Positions 45,635-54,790 of a stretch of 64,000 nt of DNA are shown here, one piece after another. The stretch's first letter is position 1, and each line of letters opens with the position of its first letter. Under the pieces are notes generated by a model. The model ran no database searches. It was not told the origin of the DNA and saw nothing but the letters and a program-made list of their open reading frames with translations. The position numbers and the translations under genes were made by a program. This DNA comes from Flaviramulus basaltis (lineage in GTDB: Bacteria > Bacteroidota > Bacteroidia > Flavobacteriales > Flavobacteriaceae), in NCBI RefSeq assembly GCF_900114265.1, contig NZ_FPKV01000002.1, positions 248,001 through 312,000 on the forward strand, in the 5' to 3' direction.

Positions 45635-46567
45635 TTATTCTAAAATTTTATAATCTTCTTTTAACGGCTCCACAACTTTTCCAAATAATTTATCTTTCCA
45701 GTTTGTCCATTTATAAACTTTGGAAAAAACAAAAAGTATTATAGGATAAAAAACTAAAACAGGAATTATAATTTCCATGGCTGTTGTAGTAGCTTCTTCG
45801 GCGGTATATTTAAAAATTGCATCTGTCTGTAAGGCAGACCAATCGCTTGTTACTAAAAGTGCTGCTAGCAAATTATTTCCTAAATGAAAGCCTAAAGCTA
45901 GTTCTAGTCCATCATCCATTAAAGTCATAATACCTAGTAGTAAACCTGTACCAATATAAAATACCATAGTTATAAACCCCATTTCTGCTACTTCTGGATT
46001 CGCACTATGCGCTACTCCAAACAATATTGAGGTAAAAATTAATGGAAACCATTTGTTTTTTACTATAATGCCAATATGTTGCATTAAATACCCTCTAAAA
46101 AGATACTCTTCTAAACCTATTTGAAATGGAAATAATACGATACTTATTAAGAAAAGTATCGCAAATTTAATAGGATTGAATTGTAATTCAATTTGGCTAG
46201 AATCTGAGAAATAAGATACAGCAAACGATACTACAGTAATTACAACTATTAAACTAAAAGAGAATACGATTCGTTTCCAATCTACTTTTTCTCTAGCTGT
46301 AGTTAATGATAATATACTCCTTTGATGCAGATAACGTACTAAAACAAACAATAACCCCAGTAAAAAAGCAAAAGGTAGAAGATTTACAATTAAAGATAAA
46401 TTAGCAGGAATAGATTTCATCATTTCATAAGCAGCATCCATGTCTTCTTTTGAAGTGAATAAATAAATGATAAAATTTATTATAAAAATCCCAGAAATTA
46501 AAAAGGCTGTTAGTAAAAACATCCAAATTTCTTTTTTTCCTTTATAGGCTTGTTGTATATAATTCAT
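45635..46567 (-). CDS. CPBP family intramembrane glutamic protease
   Basis: A 310-residue protein with about eight membrane helices. The active-site motif is EEYLFR (E153, E154, R158) with H187 in GVAHSANPE and a later FHLGNN. CPBP/Abi proteins include the CAAX protease Rce1; bacterial members process proteins or act in self-immunity. It lies between menC and menE with gaps of 1 and 5 bp, probably co-expressed but without a known part in menaquinone synthesis. Confidence 0.86.
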   Translation of the reverse strand: MNYIQQAYKGKKEIWMFLLTAFLISGIFIINFIIYLFTSKEDMDAAYEMMKSIPANLSLIVNLLPFAFLLGLLFVLVRYLHQRSILSLTTAREKVDWKRIVFSFSLIVVITVVSFAVSYFSDSSQIELQFNPIKFAILFLISIVLFPFQIGLEEYLFRGYLMQHIGIIVKNKWFPLIFTSILFGVAHSANPEVAEMGFITMVFYIGTGLLLGIMTLMDDGLELALGFHLGNNLLAALLVTSDWSALQTDAIFKYTAEEATTTAMEIIIPVLVFYPIILFVFSKVYKWTNWKDKLFGKVVEPLKEDYKILE

Positions 46568-46568
46568 T

Positions 46569-47606
46569 TTATAAATTAAAGTTCCAGTTCATTTTATTAT
46601 TGTACTGCAATGTACCATTTTTTACTTGTAATGGACTATCAAAATTATTAGTAAATAAACTACCTGTGCCTAAGCCTTGAGGTAACTTATTATTTTTTGT
46701 GTACGTGTATTGAGCAATAGCATTTAGACCAATATTACTCTCTAATGCACTTGTAATCCACCAGCTAATATTATGCTTTTCTGCCAATTTAATCCATTCA
46801 TCACTTCCTGCAAAACCTCCAACCAAACTAGGCTTCAATATAATGTATTGAGGATTTATAATTTGTAGCAATTCTTGTTTTTTTGTTACAGAAAATACTC
46901 CAATTAATTCTTCATCTAAAGCAATAGGCAATGGCGTATTTGCACATAGTTTAGCTATGTCTTCAATTTGTCCTTGTTTTATAGGTTGTTCTATAGAGTG
47001 TAAATCTAAATCTGATAATATTTTTAATTTTTCTAATGCTTCGGAAGTAGAAAATGCACCATTTGCATCAACACGTAATTCTATATCTTTTGAAGTAAAT
47101 TCTTTTCTAATAGATTTTAAAAGATTAATTTCTTGATGAAAATCAATAGCTCCAATTTTCATTTTAATACAATTAAAACCCGCTTTGATTTTATCTTGTA
47201 TTTGTTTTTTCATAAAGGCTTTAGTTCCCATCCAAATTAATCCGTTTATGGGAATTGAATCATTTCCTTTTGTAAATTCTGTTGAAAATAAGTTGAATGA
47301 ATCTTGACCTTCTAAAGATTTAAAAGCCGTTTCTAAACCAAACTGTATGCTTGGAAATTCAATTAATTGATTTAATAAAACATTTAACCCTAAGTGAATA
47401 TTTTGACACGTCCATTTTAATTTTTCCTCATAATCTGGTCTATCATCAATAGAAAGCCCTCTAAATAAGCCACATTCACCAATACCTTGTTTGTTTTCAG
47501 ATTTTAAAACAATAAACCAAGTTTCCTTTGTTTTTAATATGCCACGAGAAGTTCCGCTGGCTTGTTTAAAGTTTAAAATGTAATGTTTATAAGATGCTTT
47601 TATCAT
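46569..47606 (-). CDS. menC: o-Succinylbenzoate synthase
   Basis: A 345-residue enolase-superfamily enzyme. It has the KMKIGAIDF lysine pair near residue 148, metal ligands in LRVDANGAF, SIEQPI and ALDEEL, and the late lysine in YIILKPSLVGG. It dehydrates 2-succinyl-6-hydroxy-2,4-cyclohexadiene-1-carboxylate (SHCHC) to o-succinylbenzoate. One base separates it from the CPBP gene and its start abuts the metal-dependent hydrolase stop, so translation is coupled. Confidence 0.93.
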   Translation of the reverse strand: MIKASYKHYILNFKQASGTSRGILKTKETWFIVLKSENKQGIGECGLFRGLSIDDRPDYEEKLKWTCQNIHLGLNVLLNQLIEFPSIQFGLETAFKSLEGQDSFNLFSTEFTKGNDSIPINGLIWMGTKAFMKKQIQDKIKAGFNCIKMKIGAIDFHQEINLLKSIRKEFTSKDIELRVDANGAFSTSEALEKLKILSDLDLHSIEQPIKQGQIEDIAKLCANTPLPIALDEELIGVFSVTKKQELLQIINPQYIILKPSLVGGFAGSDEWIKLAEKHNISWWITSALESNIGLNAIAQYTYTKNNKLPQGLGTGSLFTNNFDSPLQVKNGTLQYNNKMNWNFNL

Positions 47607-48284
47607 CTATAGTTCAATAAAATCACCGATTCCTAACAGCATTAAATCTTTGTTTTTTTCAAAAAATTTTCGCTTTGCAGTTTCATGGTCTATCTCTATA
47701 TATCCAAAAGTATCGTAGTGATATCCTAAAACCTTATCACATTCAACAAAATTACTAGCTAAAATAGCATCATCAATTCCCATAGTAAAATTATCGCCAA
47801 TTGGCAGAATGGCCAAATCCAATTTTGTTTGTAAGGGAATTAATTTCATATCAAAAGTTAAAGCGGTATCTCCAGCAATGTAAATATTTTTATGCTCTCC
47901 TTCAATAACAAAACCTCCTGGTTGCCCACCATAACTACCATCTGGAAAAGACGATGTATGTATTGCATTAACATATTTTACGGTACCAAATTCAAAATCC
48001 CATTTACCTCCATGATTCATTGGGTGAACTTCAATACCAAGTTTTTCATAATATTTAGCAATTTCAAAATTTGAAATCACTACTGCCCCAGTTCTTTTTG
48101 CAATAGTTTCCACATCTATAATATGATCTTGATGCGCATGTGTAACTAAAATATAATCTGCTTTAAGCGCATTTATATCTATATCTGAAGCCTTAGGGTT
48201 GGCCGATATAAAAGGATCTACAAGAATATTAACATCATTAACATGAATGCCTAAACTCGCATGACCGTAGAATGTGATTTTCAT
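47607..48284 (-). CDS. Metallo-beta-lactamase fold metal-dependent hydrolase (UPF0173-like)
   Basis: A 225-residue MBL-fold protein with zinc motif THAHQDHIID (HxHxDH), a later VNAIHTSS and GDTALTFDM. It is like the UPF0173/YtkL group whose substrate is unknown. Its place inside the menaquinone operon (menA 12 bp upstream, menC abutting) makes it worth testing as the missing thioesterase or SHCHC-related hydrolase, but no sequence feature proves that role. Confidence 0.85.
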   Translation of the reverse strand: MKITFYGHASLGIHVNDVNILVDPFISANPKASDIDINALKADYILVTHAHQDHIIDVETIAKRTGAVVISNFEIAKYYEKLGIEVHPMNHGGKWDFEFGTVKYVNAIHTSSFPDGSYGGQPGGFVIEGEHKNIYIAGDTALTFDMKLIPLQTKLDLAILPIGDNFTMGIDDAILASNFVECDKVLGYHYDTFGYIEIDHETAKRKFFEKNKDLMLLGIGDFIEL

Positions 48285-48296
48285 GTGTTTTAACTT

Positions 48297-49202
48297 TTAA
48301 AATAAATGGCCTACTCCCATAAGTACTGCTAATAAAACTGTAGTTAATGCTAGTTTTTTTAATTCTGGATCTAACAATTTTGGATCTTTATTATTATTAA
48401 CCATTTTAAGATGAATTAACAACGGTATATATGCAATGATATATATTAAATTATAAGGTGATGTATAATATAGTATACCAAACAATCCTGATAAAACAAT
48501 TGCCAGAATAATTAGTGTATTATGATATACTTTAATGTTTTTTTCTCCTAACTTGACAGCTAAAGTGATTTTATTTGATTTTTTATCGGAAATTCTATCC
48601 CTCATATTATTAAGATTTAGTACTGCCGCACTTAAAAGACCTATTGTACAAGCAGGCAAAAAAGCAACGTGATCTATTTTTTTAGCAAATAAAACATAAC
48701 AACCTATAACACTAACTAATCCAAAAAAAACAAAAACAAAAACATCTCCTAAACCTCTATAACCATATGCATTCTTACCAACGGTATAACGCATAGCTGC
48801 AATTATTGATGCTATACCTAATAAAGAGAAAATTAAGGTTAGAAAAAAATACTTAACTCCGAAGGCTTTAAAAACAAGAGTACATGCTAAAACAATAGAT
48901 ATTAAAATGTTTATTTTTATACCATTAAAGAGGTCTTCTGGTAATATTTTACCAGACTGAATTGCACGCTCAGGGCCAATTCTATCATTATTATCAGTAC
49001 CTTTTATTCCATCACCATAATCATTAGCTAAATTTGAAAGTATTTGAAAACTTAATGTTGTTAAAATTGCCAAAACACAAATGCCCAAATTAAAAACTCC
49101 ATTATAATGCGCTAAACATGATGCTAAAATAATACCAGATATTGATAATGGTAGCGTTCTTAAACGCATAGTTGAAATCCATATTGAAATTTTATTTATC
49201 AT
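48297..49202 (-). CDS. menA: 1,4-Dihydroxy-2-naphthoate octaprenyltransferase
   Basis: A UbiA-superfamily prenyltransferase of about 301 residues with eight or nine membrane helices. The two Asp-rich sites are NLANDYGDGIKGTDN (near residue 60) and NLNNMRDRISDKKSNK (near 200). It joins the polyprenyl chain to dihydroxynaphthoate to make demethylmenaquinone. I chose the ATG at 49202 because it forms an ATGA overlap with the menB stop; an ATG at 49211 gives three more residues. Confidence 0.93.
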   Translation of the reverse strand: MINKISIWISTMRLRTLPLSISGIILASCLAHYNGVFNLGICVLAILTTLSFQILSNLANDYGDGIKGTDNNDRIGPERAIQSGKILPEDLFNGIKINILISIVLACTLVFKAFGVKYFFLTLIFSLLGIASIIAAMRYTVGKNAYGYRGLGDVFVFVFFGLVSVIGCYVLFAKKIDHVAFLPACTIGLLSAAVLNLNNMRDRISDKKSNKITLAVKLGEKNIKVYHNTLIILAIVLSGLFGILYYTSPYNLIYIIAYIPLLIHLKMVNNNKDPKLLDPELKKLALTTVLLAVLMGVGHLF

Positions 49203-50038
49203 GGAATCCATTTTTTATCAAAATTAGGCTTACGTTTTTCAAGGAAAGCATTTCTACCCTCTTTAGCTTCGTCTGTCATGTAAGCCAAACGAGTTGCTTC
49301 ACCTGCAAATACCTGTTGTCCAACCATACCATCATCTGTTAAATTCATTGCGAATTTTAACATTTTTATTGATGTTGGTGATTTAGCTAATATTTCTTGT
49401 GCCCATTCATAAGCTGTATTTTCTAACTCATCATGAGGAACTACGGCATTAACCATTCCCATATCAAAAGCTTCTTGTGCTGAGTAATTTCTGCCTAAGA
49501 AAAATATTTCTCTAGCCCTTTTCTGTCCTACCATTTTAGCTAAATAAGCAGAACCGTAACCCCCGTCAAAACTAGTAACATCGGCATCAGTTTGCTTAAA
49601 AATAGCATGTTCTCTGCTTGCAAGAGTTAGGTCGCAAACCACGTGTAAACTATGTCCGCCTCCTACGGCCCAACCTGGAACAACTGCAATTACTGCTTTC
49701 GGCATGAAACGAATTAAACGTTGCACTTCTAAAATATTTAAACGATGATAGCCATCTTCCCCAACATAACCTTGATGCCCTCTAGCTTTTTGGTCACCAC
49801 CACTGCAAAATGAATATACTCCATCTTTACTGGAAGGACCTTCGGCTGATAATAATACAACACCAATATTTACATCCTCATTAGCATCATATAATGCATC
49901 GTATAATTCGCTTGTTGTTTTTGGTCTAAAAGCATTCCGAACATCTGGTCTATTAAAGGCAATTCTTGCCACTCCATTACACTTTTTATAAGTGATATCT
50001 TGATATTCTTTAACTATTAACCACTCTAATTGGTTCAT
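49199..50038 (-). CDS. menB: 1,4-Dihydroxy-2-naphthoyl-CoA synthase
   Basis: A 279-residue crotonase-fold enzyme. MenB features are NRPDVRNAFRPKTTSEL near residue 30, the oxyanion-hole region VVPGWAVGGGHSLHVVCDL and TDADVTSFDGGYGSAYLAK, with the flexible KARGHQGYVG loop. It closes the second ring of the naphthoquinone. First gene of the six-gene men operon, behind a -7 box. menD and menF are not in the window. Confidence 0.94.
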   Translation of the reverse strand: MNQLEWLIVKEYQDITYKKCNGVARIAFNRPDVRNAFRPKTTSELYDALYDANEDVNIGVVLLSAEGPSSKDGVYSFCSGGDQKARGHQGYVGEDGYHRLNILEVQRLIRFMPKAVIAVVPGWAVGGGHSLHVVCDLTLASREHAIFKQTDADVTSFDGGYGSAYLAKMVGQKRAREIFFLGRNYSAQEAFDMGMVNAVVPHDELENTAYEWAQEILAKSPTSIKMLKFAMNLTDDGMVGQQVFAGEATRLAYMTDEAKEGRNAFLEKRKPNFDKKWIP

Positions 50039-50052
50039 CTTTTTATTTTATT

Positions 50053-50060
50053 CAAAAATA
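50053..50060 (-). promoter_or_regulatory. -7 box of men operon
   Basis: TATTTTTG on the minus strand, an exact TAnnTTTG match 14 bases before the menB start; no -33 TTG at proper distance. Confidence 0.4.
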
Positions 50061-50248
50061 AATTTTATTTTTCTAAAACACTTAAATACCAATAAAATTA
50101 TTTGCAATAACTAAGTTTAAGAAGAAGTAAACTTATATATTAAGTTACATTACTCATAAAATTAATATTAAAATGTTAACAAATTAATAATTTCATTAAA
50201 CCTCATTTAGATATATGATAAAAATTATAAAATAGGTATAAGTACGTA

Positions 50249-50279
50249 TTGCTTTACAATACATTATTATATACTTTTG
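50249..50279 (+). promoter_or_regulatory. Complete Bacteroidota promoter for small membrane protein gene
   Basis: -33 TTG at 50249-50251 and -7 TACTTTTG at 50272-50279 with a 20-bp spacer, leaving a leader of about 70 bases before ATG 50355. Confidence 0.6.
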
Positions 50280-50354
50280 TTTTATATATTTTTTTTGATA
50301 AAATTAACATTTTATTTAAAATATATTTATATTGATTAACACATTAAATCCCAA

Positions 50355-50540
50355 ATGCCTATGTTAACAACAATTACTCTTACTATTTTTGCTCTTGTAG
50401 TAATCAATTTATTACTATTAAAATTTAGTTGTAATAAAATTATTAAGCCTTTAAAAGTTAATAAAAATACAGTTATATTAAGACCAGAAATGAATATTTC
50501 TGAGACTTCAGAGATTCTTCTTGCAGCAACTGGCAGTTAG
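50355..50540 (+). CDS. Small single-span membrane protein (61 aa)
   Basis: One membrane helix (about 5-25: TTITLTIFALVVINLLLLKF), a basic segment and a polar tail (ISETSEILLAATGS). ATG 50361 is an alternative start. A complete promoter upstream and a hairpin terminator downstream argue for real expression. Family not recognised. The topology recalls the small-protein pair at 31.8 kb, though I see no convincing sequence likeness. Confidence 0.6.
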   Translation: MPMLTTITLTIFALVVINLLLLKFSCNKIIKPLKVNKNTVILRPEMNISETSEILLAATGS

Positions 50541-50659
50541 TTTATCGAAACTTTTATTTAACAGTATTTCTTATTAGTGTATCAAATAAGTATAAATATA
50601 ATATGGTATATTTTACTATATCAAGATTTCTATCAACTTTAGATATAATAATAAATTAA

Positions 50660-50697
50660 GGATTATTTAAAATAATCACCAAATAATCCCTTTTTTA
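50660..50697 (+). terminator. Terminator of small protein gene, overlapping ung 3' end
   Basis: GGATTATTT and AAATAATCC with a 12-nt loop, followed on the plus strand by CTTTTTT. The right arm lies in the last ung codons of the convergent strand. Confidence 0.65.
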
Positions 50698-51335
50698 TAT
50701 GTTTTTTCTACAATGTAATTAGTTTTACTAAAATGTTTATTACCAAACCAATAACCCCTGTTTGCACTTAAGGGTGATGGATGACCAGACATTAAAACAT
50801 GGTGTTTCTGTCCATCAATTAACTTAACTTTTTGTTTTGCAAAACCACCCCAAAGCATAAAAACAATATTCTCCTTTTTGTTACTAATTATTTTTATAAC
50901 TGAATCTGTAAAAACTTCCCAGCCTCTTTTTTGATGACTTCCAGCTTGGTGAGCTCTTACAGTTAAAGTAGCATTCAATAATAATACGCCTTGTTCTGCC
51001 CAACGCATTAAATTACCACTTTCAGGATATTTTATTCCTAAATCACTCTCGATTTCTTTAAATATATTTATTAATGAAGGTGGATGTTTAATACTATCAT
51101 TAACTGAAAAACATAGTCCATTAGCTTGACCAAAATCATGATACGGATCTTGACCAATAATAACTACTTTAACATCATCGAAATGACAATGATTAAAAGC
51201 ATTAAATATTTGATTTTCTGGAGGAAAGCAAGTTTGGGTTCTGTACTCAGACTCAACAAAAGTTATTAAGTCTTTAAAATAAGTTTTATTAAATTCCTCT
51301 ATTAAATGGTGTTTCCAGCTTTCATGAATATTCAT
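50676..51335 (-). CDS. ung: Uracil-DNA glycosylase
   Basis: A 219-residue family 1 enzyme. The catalytic water-activating motif is GQDPYHDFGQANGLCFSV (near 61), and the DNA-intercalation motif is HPSPLSANRG (near 190). It removes uracil from DNA. It begins 7 bp after the holA stop on the same strand, so replication and repair genes share a transcript. Confidence 0.96.
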   Translation of the reverse strand: MNIHESWKHHLIEEFNKTYFKDLITFVESEYRTQTCFPPENQIFNAFNHCHFDDVKVVIIGQDPYHDFGQANGLCFSVNDSIKHPPSLINIFKEIESDLGIKYPESGNLMRWAEQGVLLLNATLTVRAHQAGSHQKRGWEVFTDSVIKIISNKKENIVFMLWGGFAKQKVKLIDGQKHHVLMSGHPSPLSANRGYWFGNKHFSKTNYIVEKTYKKGIIW

Positions 51336-51342
51336 TAAAAAA

Positions 51343-52347
51343 TTAATTTAAAATTCGTACTAACAGTTCTTTTAATAAATCACCTTGTGGGACAGAATTG
51401 GATCCAACACCTTTACTTTTAACATCAAATTCGCGTAAAGTAGAAACAACAGCACTTACTTTGCGCATTGGATAGTTTCGAGCAGCAGAAATATACTCAT
51501 TAACAAAATACGGATTAATCTTTAATGCCGAAGCTACATTTCTTGGTGATTTGTCTTTTAATCCATGAAAATGAAGCAATTGTGAGAAAAAATTAAATAA
51601 CAAAGCTACCGTGACTACCATGGGATTATCTTTAGGGTTTTCCGCAAAATAATTAACTATTTTATGAGCTTTAATTATGTTTTTATCTCCAATGGCTTTA
51701 CGTAGTTCAAAATTATTATAATCTTTACTAATACCTATATTTTTTTCAATATGCTCTGGGGTAATTTGCGTGCCTTTTGGTAAAATAATTTGAAGTTTCT
51801 CTAATTCATTGTTTATTTTACTTAAATCTGTTCCTAAAAACTCAACAAGCATTTGTCCTGCTTTTGGTGATATGGTATAGTTTTTAGATGATAATACTCT
51901 TCTAATCCAATCGGCTACTTGGTTTTCGTATAATTTTTTACTTTCATAAATTACGCCAATTTTTTTTATGGATTTATAAAGTGCTTTTCGCTTATCTAGT
52001 TTTTTATATTTGTAGTTTAAAACTAATACCGTTGTAGGCTGAGGGTTTTCAGAATAAGATATTAATTTTTCAATGGTACGCGATAAATCCTGAGCTTCTT
52101 TTACAATAACAACTTGGTACTCTGCCATCATTGGATAACGTTTTGCGTTACCAACAATATCTTCAATCGTTACATCTCGCCCGTATAAAACCATTTGGTT
52201 AAATCCACGCTCCTCTTCCGCTAAAACATTTGTTTCAATAAAATCAGATATTTTATCTATATAATATGGTTCCTCACCCATTAAAAAATAAATAGGTTTT
52301 AAATTACCATTTTTTATATCTGTAACTAATTGTTTTACTTCGTCCAT
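51343..52347 (-). CDS. holA: DNA polymerase III delta subunit
   Basis: A 334-residue clamp-loader subunit. Typical features are a first half with PIYFLMGEEPYYIDKI at the start and the DNA-polymerase III delta fold, then a C-terminal helical collar domain (LLKELLVRIL). Delta opens the beta clamp in the clamp-loader complex. Divergent from the HsdR-N protein by only 26 bp. Confidence 0.9.
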   Translation of the reverse strand: MDEVKQLVTDIKNGNLKPIYFLMGEEPYYIDKISDFIETNVLAEEERGFNQMVLYGRDVTIEDIVGNAKRYPMMAEYQVVIVKEAQDLSRTIEKLISYSENPQPTTVLVLNYKYKKLDKRKALYKSIKKIGVIYESKKLYENQVADWIRRVLSSKNYTISPKAGQMLVEFLGTDLSKINNELEKLQIILPKGTQITPEHIEKNIGISKDYNNFELRKAIGDKNIIKAHKIVNYFAENPKDNPMVVTVALLFNFFSQLLHFHGLKDKSPRNVASALKINPYFVNEYISAARNYPMRKVSAVVSTLREFDVKSKGVGSNSVPQGDLLKELLVRILN

Positions 52348-52373
52348 TAAAAAAAAATCACCAAATTTGTGTA

Positions 52374-52820
52374 GTGCAAAAATTAAATTTCCCTACATAT
52401 ACGTTTCGATTCAAAAATAGCGAAAATAAAATTTCTATTTTCGATAGTATTCGTAAAAAATTCGTGATTTTACAGCCCGAAGAATGGGTACGTCAACATT
52501 GTATTCAATTTTTGATTAATGAAAAAGGTTTCCCAAAATCTTTAATAAATATTGAAAAAGAACTGACTATCAATTCTTTAAAAAAACGATACGATATTGT
52601 TATTTTCAATCCAGATGGAAGTATTTATTTAATTGTTGAATGTAAAGCCCCAAAAATCTCTATTAAGCAAGATACTTTTGACCAAATAGCACGTTATAAT
52701 TTAGAACTAAACGCTACTTATTTAATGGTTACAAATGGATTAAATCACTATTATTGCCAAATGGATTTTAAAAATGAATGTTATAATTTCTTAAAAGATA
52801 TTCCAAATTTTAAAAAATGA
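52374..52820 (+). CDS. Type I restriction HsdR N-terminal domain protein, stand-alone
   Basis: A 148-residue single-domain protein of the HSDR_N_2 kind. The nuclease-like motif is visible as YDIVIFNPDGSIYLIVECKAP (D...EXK at about 74-94). It lacks helicase and HsdM/HsdS partners. From memory the same gene often lies next to holA in Bacteroidota, so it is probably a housekeeping PD-(D/E)XK protein and not a restriction system. Its stop overlaps the following glycosyltransferase start (ATGA). Confidence 0.85.
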   Translation: MQKLNFPTYTFRFKNSENKISIFDSIRKKFVILQPEEWVRQHCIQFLINEKGFPKSLINIEKELTINSLKKRYDIVIFNPDGSIYLIVECKAPKISIKQDTFDQIARYNLELNATYLMVTNGLNHYYCQMDFKNECYNFLKDIPNFKK

Positions 52821-53806
52821 AATTAGCAATCGTCATACTAAACTGGAATGGAAAAAAGCTTTTAGAACAGTTTTTACCTTCAGTTTTAGAAAATTCAAAA
52901 GAAGCTACTATTTATTTAGCCGATAATGCCTCTACAGACGATTCAGTTTCTTTTGTGAAAGCTAAATATCCAACTGTAAAAATCATTCAAAATAAAAGTA
53001 ATGGTGGTTATTCTAAAGGTTATAATGATGCCTTACAAGTGATAGAAGCCGATGTTTTTTGCCTTTTAAATAGCGATGTTGAAGTTATTGAAAATTGGTT
53101 ACCTCCTATTATTAGTGCTTTTGAAGATTATCCCAATACATCAATTATTCAACCCAAATTATTAGATTACAAAAAAAAGGATTACTTCGAATATGCTGGA
53201 GCTGCCGGGGGTTTTATTGATAAATATGGTTACCCATATTGTAGAGGTAGAATTTTTAATACATTAGAAAAAGACACTAATCAATATAATGATACTACCG
53301 AAATATTTTGGGCTTCTGGCGCATGCTTATTTATTAGAAGTCCTGTTTTTAGGATATTAGGGGGATTTGATGAGCATTTTTTTGCTCACATGGAAGAAAT
53401 AGATTTATGTTGGAGAGCAAAGAATTTAGGTTACTCTATAAAATATGTAGGAGATTCTAAAATTTATCATGTTGGTGGTGCTACTTTAAATGCTATTAAT
53501 CCTAAAAAAACATTTCTAAATTTCAGGAATAGCTTATTCACACTTACTAAAAACGCAAAAGGCAACTTATTTTCACTTATAATAATTCGTTTAACACTAG
53601 ATGGTATTGCTGCTGCCAAATTTTTATTTGAATTAAAACCTAAACATGCCTTTGCCATTTTAAGAGCTCATTTTAGTTATTATAGTCATTTGAATCGTTT
53701 ATTAAAACAACGGAAATCAATAAAAAACAAAATAAAATACTACCAAATAACATCCATAGTATTCAATTATTTCGTAAATAATAATAAGAATTTTAAAAGT
53801 TTATAA
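52817..53806 (+). CDS. Family 2 glycosyltransferase (rhamnosyltransferase-like)
   Basis: A 329-residue GT-A enzyme. The start VILNWNGKKLLEQFLPSV, LADNASTDDS (about 35-44), the metal site FCLLNSDVEVI and the catalytic GGFDEHFFAHMEEIDLCWR region fit WbbL-type transferases. A hydrophobic C-terminal segment (about 245-275) may bind the membrane. It likely adds a sugar to an envelope glycan. Coupled to the HsdR-N gene by a 4-bp overlap. Confidence 0.88.
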   Translation: MKLAIVILNWNGKKLLEQFLPSVLENSKEATIYLADNASTDDSVSFVKAKYPTVKIIQNKSNGGYSKGYNDALQVIEADVFCLLNSDVEVIENWLPPIISAFEDYPNTSIIQPKLLDYKKKDYFEYAGAAGGFIDKYGYPYCRGRIFNTLEKDTNQYNDTTEIFWASGACLFIRSPVFRILGGFDEHFFAHMEEIDLCWRAKNLGYSIKYVGDSKIYHVGGATLNAINPKKTFLNFRNSLFTLTKNAKGNLFSLIIIRLTLDGIAAAKFLFELKPKHAFAILRAHFSYYSHLNRLLKQRKSIKNKIKYYQITSIVFNYFVNNNKNFKSL

Positions 53807-53855
53807 GTAGTTTGTAAAAGTTTTGTTAAAATGTTAAAACCTACTGATTTTTATA

Positions 53856-53863
53856 TATTTTTG
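53856..53863 (+). promoter_or_regulatory. -7 box of OmpA lipoprotein gene
   Basis: TATTTTTG is an exact TAnnTTTG match, 35 bases before ATG 53899. Confidence 0.4.
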
Positions 53864-53898
53864 TTAAAACAAACAAGAAATTAATCCTTTAAATAATT

Positions 53899-54738
53899 AT
53901 GAGAAAAATTTTATTACTTAGTGCTTCAGCAATGATTTTATTAAGTTCATGTGTATCAAAAAAACAATTTACAGATCTTCAAGCAAAACAAAAGGAAACT
54001 CAAGATTTGCTAAATTCTGCAACCGTGAAGCTAAACTCTTGTTTAGAAGATAGAGCTTCAGTAACAGCTAGAGCTACTGCTTTAGAAGAACAAATAGCAG
54101 ATTTAAGAAAAAGCAATGATAACCTAACAATTTTATCTTCAAAAGGAGCTTCAAACGTTGAAAAAACTTTAGAAAGTATTAAAGAAAAAGAATTAAAAAT
54201 CACACGTTTACAAGATGCGCTTACTCAAAAGGATAGTGTAACACTAGCTTTAGTAACAAGTTTAAAACGTGAAGTTGGTATAAACGATCCAGATATAGAA
54301 GTTAATGTTGAAAAAGGTGTTGTGTTTATATCTATCGCAGATAAATTACTTTTCCAAAGCGGAAGCTATAACGTAACAGCTAGAGCTAAAGAAGTTCTTG
54401 CTAAAGTTGCTAAAGTTGTTAATAGCAAGCCTGATTTCGAATGTATGGTTGAAGGACATACAGATAATGTACCTTATAGAAAAGAGCCATTGTTAGACAA
54501 CTGGGATTTAAGTGTTAAACGTTCAACTTCTATCATTAGAGTTTTACAAGATTTAAATGTAAATCCTTCTCAGTTAATTGCTGCTGGTCGTAGTTCTTAT
54601 GTGCCTCTAGTAGATAATGATACTGCTGAAAACAGAGCTACAAACAGACGTACTCGTATTGTTGTATTGCCTAAAATCGATCAGTTTTATGACATGATTG
54701 AAAAAGAAATGAAAAACCTTGCAGCTGGTGGTAAATAA
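53899..54738 (+). CDS. OmpA family lipoprotein
   Basis: A 279-residue outer-membrane lipoprotein. The signal ends in the lipobox MILLSSC (C18), followed by a coiled-coil linker (about 25-125) and a C-terminal OmpA-like peptidoglycan-binding domain (about 135-265: LFQSGSYNV, VEGHTDNVPYRKEP, LSVKRSTSIIRVLQ, NRATNRRTRIVV). It would tether the outer membrane to the cell wall, as Pal does. It is followed by a terminator with a GAAA loop. Confidence 0.9.
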   Translation: MRKILLLSASAMILLSSCVSKKQFTDLQAKQKETQDLLNSATVKLNSCLEDRASVTARATALEEQIADLRKSNDNLTILSSKGASNVEKTLESIKEKELKITRLQDALTQKDSVTLALVTSLKREVGINDPDIEVNVEKGVVFISIADKLLFQSGSYNVTARAKEVLAKVAKVVNSKPDFECMVEGHTDNVPYRKEPLLDNWDLSVKRSTSIIRVLQDLNVNPSQLIAAGRSSYVPLVDNDTAENRATNRRTRIVVLPKIDQFYDMIEKEMKNLAAGGK

Positions 54739-54757
54739 TCAGTTTTAAAAATATTAG

Positions 54758-54790
54758 AAAAAGCTCAATCGAAAGATTGGGCTTTTTTTA
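54758..54790. terminator. Bidirectional terminator with GAAA tetraloop
   Basis: AAAAAGCTCAATC pairs with GATTGGGCTTTTT (one G-U pair) over loop GAAA, T-runs both sides, between the convergent OmpA lipoprotein and VOC genes. Confidence 0.85.

Larger units (their letters stand above)
50039..50354. other. 316-bp AT-rich divergent intergenic region
   Basis: Contains the men operon -7 box at its left end and the promoter of the small membrane protein at its right end. The middle is simple A/T sequence; no gene, RNA or repeat array is seen. Confidence 0.6.

Noticed and set aside
45635-46567. Abi (phage abortive infection) gene based on CPBP family
   Set aside because: It is embedded in the men operon with 1-5 bp gaps and no defence neighbour; family membership alone does not show an anti-phage role.
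52374-52820. Type I restriction-modification system
   Set aside because: Only the HsdR N-terminal domain is present, with no helicase, methylase or specificity gene; the neighbours are holA and a glycosyltransferase.
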